Below are positions 1 through 8,700 of a stretch of DNA of 64,000 bases, in pieces. Positions within the stretch are counted from its first letter, which is position 1. Each line of letters begins with the position of its first letter. The stretch spans positions 4,373,501-4,437,500 of the forward strand of contig NZ_SAUH01000001.1 in the NCBI RefSeq assembly GCF_004193175.1. The letters run 5' to 3'. The stretch is from Streptomyces sp. RFCAC02. GTDB taxonomy: Bacteria; Actinomycetota; Actinomycetes; Streptomycetales; Streptomycetaceae. A program made the position numbers and the translations under genes. Under the pieces are notes generated by a model, which searched no databases, was not told the DNA's origin, and worked only from the letters and a program-made list of their open reading frames with translations.

Positions 1-162
1 ACGATGGGCGGGCGGGACGAGCTGGCGTCCCTCCTCGACTTCTGCGTCACGGCCGGTGTCCGCCCGCCGATCGACACCGTGCTGCCGCTGGACCGGGCGC
101 GCGACGCCTTCGCGCGGCTGGAGAGCGGCGACCTGTTCGGCAAGGCGGTGCTCACGGTCTGA
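1..162 (+). CDS. Medium-chain dehydrogenase, C-terminal end (5' cut by window)
   Basis: Only the last 53 codons are present; the frame is open from base 1 and ends at TGA 160-162. The tail ARDAFARLESGDLFGKAVL is the usual final helix and strand of medium-chain (MDR) alcohol dehydrogenases and quinone reductases, where it packs on the NAD(P)-binding domain. The catalytic domain lies outside the window, so zinc dependence and substrate cannot be judged. It converges on the PadR gene with 7 bases between them. Confidence 0.75.
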   Translation, partial: TMGGRDELASLLDFCVTAGVRPPIDTVLPLDRARDAFARLESGDLFGKAVLTV

Positions 163-169
163 GCGGGCG

Positions 170-1009
170 TCAGTCCCTCGGCAGGGTGAGGAGCGCGATC
201 AGGTGGGCGGCGGACGCGGAGAGCTGACGGCGCGCCTCCCGCAGCAGCTCCTGGGTCATGCCGTGGTCGCGGGCGGCGTCCCGCACGTCGTCGCGGAAGC
301 GGTCGAGGAGCCGGGCGAGTTCCCGTTCGGGATCGGCGACGGGCTCGTCGTCGCCCCCGGGCTCGTCGGCGGGGTGCGACCAGCCGGTGGTCCAGGGGGT
401 GGCCGGCCGGCCGGTGCGGCCCCAGCCGCCGATGCCCTGGCCGATGCCGTCGAGGCCCTCGCGGAGCGCGCGCTGCCAGTCGCCGGACGCGGCGCGGGAC
501 GTGAACCGCTCCTGCATCCGGCGGGCGGCCTCCTCGAACGCGGCACCGGCGGCGGCACCGGCGGTGTGCGGGTCGTCCGCGCCGTCCCGGCCGCGCTCCC
601 GGGGGCCGGCCGCCGTGCCCTTCCGCGCGGCCGCCGTCGCCCGCCGGATCTCCTCCCGCAGGTCGCGCGCGGACCCGCCGATGTCCTCCCGGATGCCGGC
701 GGCGAGCGCGGCCAGGGAGTCGCGGATCTCTCCTTCGAGCTGCGCCAGCTCCGCCTCGCGGGCGGCCAGTTCGGCGCGGCCCTCGGGGGTGAGCGAGTAC
801 ACCTTGCGCCCGCCCTCCGTGGTGTGCCGGATCAGGCCCTCGGCCTCCAGCTTGGCCAGGCGCGGGTAGACGGTGCCGGCGGAGGGCGCGTACAGCCCGT
901 TGAAGCGCTCCTCCAGCAGGCGGATCACCTCGTAGCCGTGGCGGGGGGACTCGGAGAGCAGCTTGAGCAGGTACAGGCGCAGCCGGCCGTGACCGAAGAC
1001 GGGGGGCAT
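170..1009 (-). CDS. PadR-family transcriptional regulator with long C-terminal extension
   Basis: 279 aa. The winged-helix domain is at about residues 5-90: the RLYLLKLLSESPRHGYEVIRLL helix region, the GTVYPRLAKLEAEGLI recognition region and the wing GGRKVYSLTPEGRAEL, all typical of PadR. A helical, charged stretch follows (about 90-200), then a Pro/Gly-rich linker and an amphipathic C-terminus, making it longer than classical PadR (about 110-180 aa). It is the second gene of an operon with the DUF4097 gene, one base apart. PadR repressors usually autoregulate; the perfect palindrome at 1942-1957 over the operon promoter is the obvious candidate operator. The effector is unknown. Confidence 0.9.
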   Translation of the reverse strand: MPPVFGHGRLRLYLLKLLSESPRHGYEVIRLLEERFNGLYAPSAGTVYPRLAKLEAEGLIRHTTEGGRKVYSLTPEGRAELAAREAELAQLEGEIRDSLAALAAGIREDIGGSARDLREEIRRATAAARKGTAAGPRERGRDGADDPHTAGAAAGAAFEEAARRMQERFTSRAASGDWQRALREGLDGIGQGIGGWGRTGRPATPWTTGWSHPADEPGGDDEPVADPERELARLLDRFRDDVRDAARDHGMTQELLREARRQLSASAAHLIALLTLPRD

Positions 1010-1010
1010 G

Positions 1011-1865
1011 TCAGGCGTCCTTACGGAAGGAGAGGGCGGAGGCGGCCTCGTGGGTGTCCGGGCGGCGCAGCAGGGCCACCGCGCCCGAGACGGTGACGCA
1101 CCGCAGACTGCCGCCGCCCCGGCCGATGGTGCCGCGCAGCCGCTTGGGGCCCCAGCCGGACGGGGCGAGCCCGGGGACGTCGGAGGAGAGGGCGCCGAGC
1201 AGCGACTCGGCGGACACCTCGGCGCCGTACCCCTCGGGCAGGCGCACCGCCACCTCGCCGGTGACGGACTTCAGCCGTACGCGGGAGGGCGCGGGGCGGG
1301 GCGCGAGGTCGACCACCATGCCGCCGCTGACGGTCTCCGCCTCCAGGGCGGTGCCGGCGCCGTCCAGGACGGTCAGGTCGCCGGCGGCCGAGGAGAAGCG
1401 CAGCTCGCCGCCGAAGCCCTGCACGTCGGCGTCGCCCGAGACCGTGCGGACGCGGACCGTGCCCGCCGGGCCGACGAGCGTGGTGTCACCGGTGACCGCG
1501 CGGACCTCCGTGTCGCCGGCGAGGCCGCTGACGACCGCGGTGGCGTCGACGACGCCGACCGTGAGCCGGCAGGCGGCCGGCACGGAGACCGAGACGACCG
1601 CCGAGCGGGTGCCCCGGTACTCCCGCTTGTCGAGGAAGCTCTTCCACGACAGGTCGCCGTAGGAGACGGAAAGACGGCCGCCGCGCCGCCGCACCCGCAG
1701 CGGCGGCCCCGTCACCTCGGCGATCTCGACCCGGGTGGTGTCGGTGTCGGTGCCGACGACATTGACCGCGCCGCCGACCAGGCCGATGTGCAGCTCGGCG
1801 ACGGGCTTCCCGTCGAAGTCGAACGACTGCGGCCCGGTCACGGACCACTCGGAACTCGGCGCCAT
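1011..1865 (-). CDS. DUF4097-family beta-repeat protein
   Basis: 284 aa with no signal peptide or membrane segment. It is built of short repeated beta-strand turns (VRAVTGDTTLVGPAG, VRTVSGDADVQGFGG, LKSVTGEVAVRLPEG) that form the right-handed beta-solenoid expected of DUF4097/adhesin-like proteins. The molecular function of the family is not known. In actinomycetes these genes commonly sit beside a PadR gene, as here. The ATG at 1863-1865 is the only start that keeps the conserved start of the domain. It is first in the two-gene operon behind the palindromic promoter. Confidence 0.85.
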   Translation of the reverse strand: MAPSSEWSVTGPQSFDFDGKPVAELHIGLVGGAVNVVGTDTDTTRVEIAEVTGPPLRVRRRGGRLSVSYGDLSWKSFLDKREYRGTRSAVVSVSVPAACRLTVGVVDATAVVSGLAGDTEVRAVTGDTTLVGPAGTVRVRTVSGDADVQGFGGELRFSSAAGDLTVLDGAGTALEAETVSGGMVVDLAPRPAPSRVRLKSVTGEVAVRLPEGYGAEVSAESLLGALSSDVPGLAPSGWGPKRLRGTIGRGGGSLRCVTVSGAVALLRRPDTHEAASALSFRKDA

Positions 1866-1941
1866 GGGCTTTCCCTCCGGGCCGCGCGGCGGGACATGGC
1901 CGGCCGGCCGTGCCCGCGCCGCACTATCGCGACTGTCGAGA

Positions 1942-1957
1942 ACACGATATATCGTGT
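1942..1957. promoter_or_regulatory. Perfect 16-bp palindrome, probable PadR operator
   Basis: ACACGATATATCGTGT is its own reverse complement. It is an AT-rich island in GC-rich DNA, 77-92 bases upstream of the DUF4097 start, and overlaps the proposed -10 box. Palindromes with an ATAT core are typical PadR sites. That PadR binds here is inferred from position and symmetry. Confidence 0.65.
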
Positions 1958-1971
1958 GTCGCGGCCGTCAA
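1944..1971 (-). promoter_or_regulatory. Putative promoter of the DUF4097-padR operon
   Basis: On the minus strand TTGACG (1971-1966) and TATCGT (1949-1944) are separated by 16 bases, a good match to the vegetative streptomycete pattern TTGACN/TANNNT. The -10 element lies inside the 16-base palindrome, so bound PadR would block polymerase. The leader to the ATG at 1865 would be about 70 bases. Motif reading only; no transcript data. Confidence 0.55.
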
Positions 1972-1985
1972 CCCCCGGAACCGCG

Positions 1986-2171
1986 TCAGGCGTCCTCGTC
2001 GTCCTCGTCGTCGAGCCGGGCCAGCCAGGTGGCGAGCCGTTCGACGGGGATCTCGAAGTCCGGGTTCAGGTCCACGAAGACGCGCAGCTGGTCGGCCAGC
2101 CAGCCGAGGCTGACCTCCTCGTCGCCGCGCCGCGACGCCAGCTCCTCGATGCCGCGATCGGTGAAGTACAC
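1986..2171 (-). CDS. DUF6104-family small protein
   Basis: 61 aa, GTG start at 2171-2169 with GGAG seven bases upstream. The sequence opens (M)YFTDRGIEELASRRG, continues VSLGWLADQLRVFVDL and ends in an acidic DDEDDEDA tail, matching the small, strongly conserved actinobacterial DUF6104 family in length and composition. Predicted soluble and helical. Function unknown. It is divergent from the conflict-system operon across a 111-base intergenic region. Confidence 0.85.
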   Translation of the reverse strand: MYFTDRGIEELASRRGDEEVSLGWLADQLRVFVDLNPDFEIPVERLATWLARLDDEDDEDA

Positions 2172-2282
2172 GGGATGCTCCGGTGGGGAATGCGAGACAG
2201 GACAGGGAAGAAAAAGCCAGGATAGGCAACTGTCGGTAGCGACGGATAACCTGCACAGCACACCAGCGACGAGGGGGGTCCG

Positions 2283-2399
2283 ATGAGTGGCACGACCGCC
2301 CGCCCGCGCCCGTCCGGCACCCCCGCGCCCGCCCGCCGCGGGGCCGTGGCACGGGGCGCACGGCCCGCCCGAGCGGTGGCACAGGGGGCGCGCGCATGA
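2283..2399 (+). CDS. Possible 38-aa leader protein translationally coupled to the VMAP gene
   Basis: An ATG at 2283 preceded by GAGGGGGG at good spacing opens a 38-codon frame ending at TGA 2397-2399, so its stop overlaps the ATG of the next gene (ATGA). The product (MSGTTARPRPSGTPAPARRG...) is Ala/Arg/Pro-rich, basic and of low complexity; I recognise no family. It may be a real small protein, a leader that couples translation, or a chance frame in GC-rich DNA. The ribosome-binding site and the exact overlap favour translation. Confidence 0.35.
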   Translation: MSGTTARPRPSGTPAPARRGAVARGARPARAVAQGARA

Positions 2400-4582
2400 C
2401 GACGACGGACCCCTTCGAGTTCCTCGCGCCGCTCGCCGAGGCGGCCACCGTACGCATCCAGGCACCGCCGGGCGGGTATGCCGTGGGCACGCGGGAAGCG
2501 CCCCCGTGGGGCAGTGGCTTCTTCGTGGCCCCCGGATGGGTGCTGACCTGCGCGCATGTGGCACTCGGCGCGGGCGGCGGCGAGGGAGGAGGACGCGAGG
2601 TGGGTCTCACCTTCGGCGACCTCGACACCCCGGTCCGCGGCCGGATCGAGTGGGCGCAGCCCTGGGAGTGCGCGCCGGACGGCTCCTGGGACGCCCCCGA
2701 CCTCGCTCTCGTGCGGCTGCTCGACCGTGCCGCGCACGAGTGCGTGTGGCTCACCGAGCGCACCGCCCGCGTCTTCACCAGCAAGGAGGTCGCGTTCTTC
2801 GGCTGCGCCGGCGCCACCGCCGCCGGCCGCGTGGAGCCGGTCAGCGGCCGCTGCACCATCCGCGGCGAGATGGGCGGCGGCGGGCTGATGAAGCTGGGCG
2901 CCGAGGACGAGTTCCACCACGGCCTGTCCGGCGGCCCCGTCGTGGACCTGGAGCGCGGCGAGGTCATCGGGGTGCTGAAGGCCCGGCGCCCCCGCAAGGA
3001 CGGCGGCCTCGCCACCTCCGTCATCCGCCTGCGCGGCCTGCCGTCGCCCGCCCTGCCCGTCACCGCCGAGCGCGACGACCTCTACGTCCGCGTCCTGCAC
3101 GCCCACGACCGGCACCACGCCGCGCGCCACCGCGACGCCAGCACCCCCGGGTACACCTGGACGGACGCCCAGAGCCGGCTGCCCGCCACCGCCGAGCGCG
3201 CCCTGAGCCCCGGCAGCCGTGCCGAACTCCTCGGCCTCCTCGCCGAACTGCCGCCCCCCGTCTCCACGGCCGCCCTCGACCGCACCGTCACCGAGATGCT
3301 GCACCGCGAGCCGTACGGCGAGGCGCTCCACGACCTCCGGTACAAGAAGCCCCTCCCCGCCCCGCGCGGCTGGCGCGACGGGCTCGGCATGCTGTACGAC
3401 CCGGGCCAGGGGCTCACCGAGCTGCAGATCGTCCTGCGCTACGCCGTGCACGCCGCCACCGCCGAACGGCCCTACCCGGCGGCGCACGGCGCGGAGCAGG
3501 CCGTCCTCGACTGGGCGCACGGGATGGCGTCCGGCGCGCCCCAACTGCCGCGCTGGTTCCGCAAGAGCCTGGAGACCGAGGAGAAGGCCCGCGTGCGCGC
3601 CCGCGTGCCCGCCGCCGGGCCGGGCGCCCTGCCGACGCCGCGGACCGCCGAGCTGATCGGCGTCACCGCCGACCTCGGCGGCCCGCCCGACCGCCTCACC
3701 GGCGCCGAGAACGGGCACCCGGCCGGCGTGCCCGGGCGCGCCGACGGACCGCCGCGGCCCCGCGCGCCCCGTCCCGAGCCGTACGCCCTGCTGGAGATCA
3801 CCCCGAGCCCCTGGGAGTTCGGCCGGTACGACTGGCGGGTCTGCGCGGGCCGGGCCGACGGCGAGCTGATCCCCGTCGACGAGGAGTGCGGCGCCGCGGG
3901 TCCGGGCGAGCCGTCGGCGCGGCTGCGGGACGCGCTCGCCGAGGCCTTCCGCCGGGGGGACGAGCCGGACCGCCCGGTCCGGCTCCAGGTGGCCCTCCCG
4001 TACTCGCTGCTCGGCTTCCCCGTGGACGCCTGGCGGCTGGCGCCCGGCGGGCCGACCCTCGGCGAGCAGCGCCCGGTCGTCGTGCGCAGCACCGACCTCG
4101 TGCCCGAGGCGGAGGACACGGCCGAGTCGGCGGAGCTGCGCCGATTCCGCTGGCAGCGGCTCCACGACGGGCCGCTCGCGCCCGGCGTCCTCGACTGCGC
4201 GGACGGCGTCCCGCACCCGCTGCCCCCGCCCGCGGCGCTCAGCGAACTCGGCTTCGACACCCTGCCGGTCCTGTGCCGCACCCATGCCACGGGGGGCGAG
4301 CCCGGCGCGCTGCACCGGGTCATGGCGGGCGGCTACAACGTCGTCCTGTGGCGCCGCGACCTGGCCGACCGCGACCCCGACTGCACCGGGTTCCACGGCG
4401 GGGTCACCCGTGCCGTGACCGGCGCCGGCCACGCGGCCGCGCTGCCCGGCGAGCTGCGGCGGCTGCGCGCCGGCGTCGCGGCGGGGGACGGCGCGACCAC
4501 GTGGTCGCGCGGCCTCGCCCTGCTGTACAACGATCCCGCCCAGCCCCTGCCGGGGGCGGGTATTCCGCTGGAGGCGCCATGA
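2396..4582 (+). CDS. Trypsin-like protease fused to a VMAP-type C-terminal domain
   Basis: 728 aa. Residues 1-200 form a chymotrypsin-fold protease with a complete triad: H54 in TCAHVA, D103 in DAPDLALVRL and S179 in GLSGGPVV. A middle helical segment (about 265-395) resembles effector-associated/adaptor regions, and the C-terminal 280 residues (EPYALLEITPSPWEFGRYDW ... VALPYSLLGFPVDAW) fit the VMAP-C domain of vWA-MoxR-associated proteins. In these conflict systems VMAP links the MoxR/vWA pair to an effector, here probably the protease. No signal peptide, so cytoplasmic. The start follows AGGGGGCG. First large gene of an apparent operon with moxR and the vWA gene. Confidence 0.82.
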   Translation: MTTTDPFEFLAPLAEAATVRIQAPPGGYAVGTREAPPWGSGFFVAPGWVLTCAHVALGAGGGEGGGREVGLTFGDLDTPVRGRIEWAQPWECAPDGSWDAPDLALVRLLDRAAHECVWLTERTARVFTSKEVAFFGCAGATAAGRVEPVSGRCTIRGEMGGGGLMKLGAEDEFHHGLSGGPVVDLERGEVIGVLKARRPRKDGGLATSVIRLRGLPSPALPVTAERDDLYVRVLHAHDRHHAARHRDASTPGYTWTDAQSRLPATAERALSPGSRAELLGLLAELPPPVSTAALDRTVTEMLHREPYGEALHDLRYKKPLPAPRGWRDGLGMLYDPGQGLTELQIVLRYAVHAATAERPYPAAHGAEQAVLDWAHGMASGAPQLPRWFRKSLETEEKARVRARVPAAGPGALPTPRTAELIGVTADLGGPPDRLTGAENGHPAGVPGRADGPPRPRAPRPEPYALLEITPSPWEFGRYDWRVCAGRADGELIPVDEECGAAGPGEPSARLRDALAEAFRRGDEPDRPVRLQVALPYSLLGFPVDAWRLAPGGPTLGEQRPVVVRSTDLVPEAEDTAESAELRRFRWQRLHDGPLAPGVLDCADGVPHPLPPPAALSELGFDTLPVLCRTHATGGEPGALHRVMAGGYNVVLWRRDLADRDPDCTGFHGGVTRAVTGAGHAAALPGELRRLRAGVAAGDGATTWSRGLALLYNDPAQPLPGAGIPLEAP

Positions 4583-4695
4583 GCGGTGCCACCGCAGCAA
4601 ACGAGACGTGGGCCGGGGCACCCGCCCCGGCGGGCGGGGCCGTACGGCCGGGACCGAGGCAACGAGGACGAGGAGCACGCTGTGGCAGTTACTGA
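4579..4695 (+). CDS. Possible 38-aa coupling peptide between VMAP and MoxR genes
   Basis: The ATG at 4579 overlaps the VMAP stop (ATGA), has GGAGG four bases upstream, and opens a 38-codon frame ending at 4695 that overlaps the MoxR start by 14 bases. The product, MSGATAANETWAGAPAPAGG followed by a basic tail, has no recognised domain. It has the same length and a similar opening (MSG-T-A) to the 2283-2399 frame. Translation could help couple moxR to the upstream gene. A chance frame remains possible. Confidence 0.3.
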   Translation: MSGATAANETWAGAPAPAGGAVRPGPRQRGRGARCGSY

Positions 4696-5755
4696 CCCGA
4701 TGCCCGGCCCGCCGGAGAGCGGCGACGCGCAGCGTCCGGCCGGCCGTGAATGGCTCATCTACCGGGGCGCGGGGGAGCCGCACGACGGCATCCTCTCGCT
4801 TCCCAAGCCCCCGCCGTGGCGGGACTTCGACGGCCGTCCGCTGGTCGCGCCGGGCCCCGACATCGACAGCGCGTCCACGCGCCGCCTCGGCGCCCACCGG
4901 CACCTCGCGGAGCTGCACCGGCCGAGCGCAGAAGAGCTGGAGATCATCAACGCGGCGCTGTACCTGCGCCGCCCCCTCCTCGTCACCGGCAGCCCCGGCA
5001 CCGGCAAGAGCACCCTCGCCCACTCCGTCGCGTACGAGCTGGGCCTCGGCCGGGTCCTGCACTGGCCGATCGTCAGCCGCACCACGCTGGAGGACGGCCT
5101 CTACCGCTACGACGCCATCGCCCGCCTGCAGGACACGCAGATCGCGGCGAGCAGCCGGGCGGCGGGCGCCCCGCAGCCGGCGGTGCCCGGCGGCATCGGC
5201 AGCTATGTGCGGCTCGGGCCGCTCGGCACGGCGCTGCTGCCGACCGCGAAGCCGCGCGTGCTCCTGATCGACGAGCTGGACAAGAGCGACATCGACCTGC
5301 CCAACGACCTGCTGAACGTCCTGGAGGAGGGCGCGTTCGGCGTCCCGGAGCTGGAGCGGATCGCGGAGCGCGAGCCGGAGGTCGACGTCCTGACCGACGA
5401 CGGCACGAAGGTGACCGTCAGGGACGGCCGCGTCCAGTGCCACGCGTTCCCGTTCGTCGTCCTCACGAGCAACGGGGAGCGCGACTTCCCCGCGGCGCTG
5501 CTGCGGCGCTGCATCCACCTGGAGATCAGCCGGCCGGACCACGAGCGGCTGGCCACGATCGTCCGCGCCCAGCTCGGCGACGAACTGGCGCGGGTCGGCG
5601 AGGACCTGATCACACGTTTCCTGGAGCGGTCGCGGACCGAGCAGCTCGCGGCCGATCAGCTCCTGAACGCGATATACCTCACGCACCACGCCGAGCTGCC
5701 CACCCGGGACCGGCTGGCCGACATGCTCATCCAGCGCCTGGACCGGCCGAGGTAG
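4682..5755 (+). CDS. MoxR-family AAA+ ATPase of a vWA-MoxR-VMAP module
   Basis: 357 aa from GTG 4682, with AGGAG six bases upstream. Walker A GSPGTGKS at residues 103-110, Walker B VLLIDELDKSDIDLP near 195, then sensor and lid regions (VLTSNGERDFPAALLRRC has the sensor 1 Asn and arginine finger). The N-terminal 90 residues carry the WLIYRGAGEPHDG and PPPWRDF motifs common to MoxR proteins of these conflict systems. MoxR ATPases are thought to remodel a vWA partner; the next gene encodes that partner six bases downstream. Cytoplasmic. Family assignment is firm; the biological role is inferred from context. Confidence 0.88.
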   Translation: MAVTDPMPGPPESGDAQRPAGREWLIYRGAGEPHDGILSLPKPPPWRDFDGRPLVAPGPDIDSASTRRLGAHRHLAELHRPSAEELEIINAALYLRRPLLVTGSPGTGKSTLAHSVAYELGLGRVLHWPIVSRTTLEDGLYRYDAIARLQDTQIAASSRAAGAPQPAVPGGIGSYVRLGPLGTALLPTAKPRVLLIDELDKSDIDLPNDLLNVLEEGAFGVPELERIAEREPEVDVLTDDGTKVTVRDGRVQCHAFPFVVLTSNGERDFPAALLRRCIHLEISRPDHERLATIVRAQLGDELARVGEDLITRFLERSRTEQLAADQLLNAIYLTHHAELPTRDRLADMLIQRLDRPR

Positions 5756-5761
5756 GCCGCC

Positions 5762-8700
5762 ATGTCGGAACCGGACGGCCCCCCCGGCGCGACCCCGTTC
5801 GCGGCCCTGATCGGCGCCCTGCGCGGCGCGCGCCTCGACCCGGAGTGGTTCGAGGTCGCCGACGCGCTCTGGCTCGCGCAGTACTGCGGTCCGCTCCCGT
5901 CCGGTGCGCGGGACGGGGAGGGGCCTGCAGCCGGCGACCCCGCCGGGCGGGGCGCGCCGCCGCTGCCAGGCCCGCGCACGGCCGCGGAGAACGGCCACCG
6001 GCCCACGCTCGACTCGCGGCGTTCGGCCGGCCCCCCGGAGCCCGCCGAACGCCCGGTGCCCCTGCACGCCGCGCGGCCCGGCACCGGGGCGGCGGAGTCC
6101 GCCGCGCGGGCCGCCGCCGTCGCGGTGGGCGTCCCGGCCGCCAGGACCCTGCCGGGACCCCTCGGGCTCGAACGCGCCCTCCGACCCCTCCAGCGGTACC
6201 GGCCGCCCGGCCGGCCGCCGCGCCGCTCCGCATCCCCCGACCTGGACGAACGCAAGACCGTGGAACGCACTGCCCGCGCCGGCGGGCTCCTGATGCCGGC
6301 CTTCCGAGACGACACACGGGGCCACACCGAACTGCAGCTCCTCATGGACGCGGCGCCCGCCATGCGGATCTGGCAGCGCATGCTCGGCGAGCTGGCCGAG
6401 GTCTTCACCCGGCTCGGCGCGTTCCGCGACCTCCAGGTGCACTACCTGCACCAGTCGCCCGACGGCGCGCCCGCGACGAGCAGCCGCTTCGACCCGGCGG
6501 GCGCCGTGCTGCGGCCCGCGCGCCAGCTCCAGGACCCCACCGGGCGGCGCCTCACCGTGGTCGTGAGCGACTGCACCGGGCCGCTGTGGAGCAGCGGCGG
6601 CGCGCACCGGCTGTTGCACGGCCTGGCACGGTACGCGCCGGTCGCCGTCGTCCAGCCGTTGCCGCAGCGCCTGTGGGCGAGGACGCGGCTGCCGGCGTCC
6701 GCCGGGATGCTGCGGCGCGAGGAGGGGTGGCCGGCCGCGGCGCGGCTGCGGTTCACGGCCGACGCCACCGGCTACCCGTCGCCGGCGCCGCCCGGCGCGG
6801 TGCCGATCCCCGTGCTGCCGCCCGCGCCGGCCGCGCTCGGCGCGTGGGCCGCGCTCCTGTGCGGGCCGGGCCCCGACGCCACCCGCGCGGCCGTCGGCTG
6901 GGTCCGCGCCGACCAGCCGCCCGCGCCCGTCCGCAGGTCAGGCGGGCCGCCGCCGACGGCCGCCGCGATGGTGGCGCGGTTCCGCGCCGGCGCGTCGCCG
7001 GGTGCGGCGCAGCTCGCCGTCTACCTGGCGGCGGCGCCGCTGTTCCTGCCGGTGATGCAGCTCGTCCAGCGCACCATGCTGCCCGACTCGGGGCCGGCCG
7101 AGCTGTCCGAGGTGCTGCTCAGCGGCCTCGTGCGCCGCCCCGGGGACGACCGCGACGACCGGTGGTACGTCTTCGCCGACGGTGTGCAGGACCATCTGCT
7201 CGCCGACCTCGGCCACGACGAGGCGCTCCTCGTCCTCAAGCACTGCTCCGCGTACGTCGAGCAGCGTTTCGGCCGCGGCGGGCCGAACTTCCCCGCCCTC
7301 GCCCTCGCCCAGCTCAGCGGCGGCGAGCGGGTGGCCGTCGTGCCGCCGCCGGCACCGGGGGCCGTCGTGGAGGGGCCGGCGGGGCACCGGCTGACGCAGC
7401 CGTTCGCCGAGGTCGCCGCCCGGGTCCTGCGCCGTTTCCTGCCGGAGACGCAGAGCGCCGCACCGCCGCCCGGCGCGTCCCCCGTGACCGGGCCGCAGGC
7501 CGCCGTGCGCGAGGCGCGGCGGCTGGCCGGGCGGTTCGCCGAGGACGGGAAGGTGCAGCACCAGCTCGACGCCGTACGGCTGTTGCGGCAGGCGGCCGAG
7601 GCGCAGCGGGCGCGGGGCGGCGGGACCGACCCGGAGCTGTGGAGCGAGCTGGCCGAGCAGCTCCTGAGCCTGTGGCGGGTGCAGCGTGACGGGGAGCTGC
7701 TGGCCGAGGCCAGGGCGGCGGCGACCACCGCCGCCGCGTTCCCCGGCTCGGTCCGTGCCCGCACGGCGCTCGCGCGGGTGCTGCACGCGGCCGCGGCCGA
7801 GCGCAGGGCCGAGGGCGACTCGGCCGGTGCCCTGGAGCTGTGGCAGCGTGCCGACCGGGAGTTCGCGGCCGTCTGCGCCACACCGGGGCTCGACCGCGCC
7901 GCGGCCCTCGGCGTCACGCTGGAGCGCGTCCAGGTCCTGGAGGAGCAGTGGCGCCTCGGCGGCGACACGGCGCTCCTCCAGGAGAGTGTCGGCACGGTCG
8001 AGGCCGTCGCCGACGCGTGGCCGCCGGGGGAGCCGCAGCCCAGCGGCCTGCCCCTCGCCCACGGCCGCGCGCTGCTGCGGCTCGCGGGCGCCGCGCACGA
8101 CACGGAGCTCGCCCGCGTGTACGCCGGGCAGGCCGCCGGGTCGCTGCGGCGCGGCGGCTGGGCGCTGGAGTCGGAGCACGCCCCGGCCGGGGAGCGCGTC
8201 GCCGCGCTCCTCGACCTGGTCGACGCCCTGCTGCTGACCGCCGCCGACTGGCCGGCCGCGCAGGAGCCGATCGCGCAGGCCGCGCGGCTCGCCACCGATC
8301 CGGTGCAGCGCGCCGGCTGCCTGATCAGGGCGGGCCGGCTCGCGGTGCGCCGGTTCGAGGCGGACGGGCTGCCGGCCCATCTGGAGGAGGCCGCCGCCCG
8401 CTTCGGGGCGGCCGGCGGCACGGTCTCGCGCGACCGCCCCGAGTACAGCGACCTCATCGAGGAGTGGGGCGTCACGCTGCTGCGCCGCGCCGCGCTGCCG
8501 GACGGCGATCCGTTCGTCTCGCGCGCGGTCCGGGTGCTGCGCGACTGCCGCATGGAGACGCCGGGCGGGCACGCGCGGCTGTCGTACCGGCTGCTGACGC
8601 TGGGCCGCGCCCTCATGGTCCGCTACCGCGCCACCGAGGACCTGGTGGACCTGCGGGAGGCCGAGCACCTGTTCAACCGGTCGGTGCACCAGGCCGGCAC

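Noticed and set aside
2066..6619. 1517-codon open frame antisense to the VMAP, MoxR and vWA genes
   Set aside because: Shadow frame created by high GC at third positions; the plus-strand genes have complete recognised domains and its product is low-complexity.
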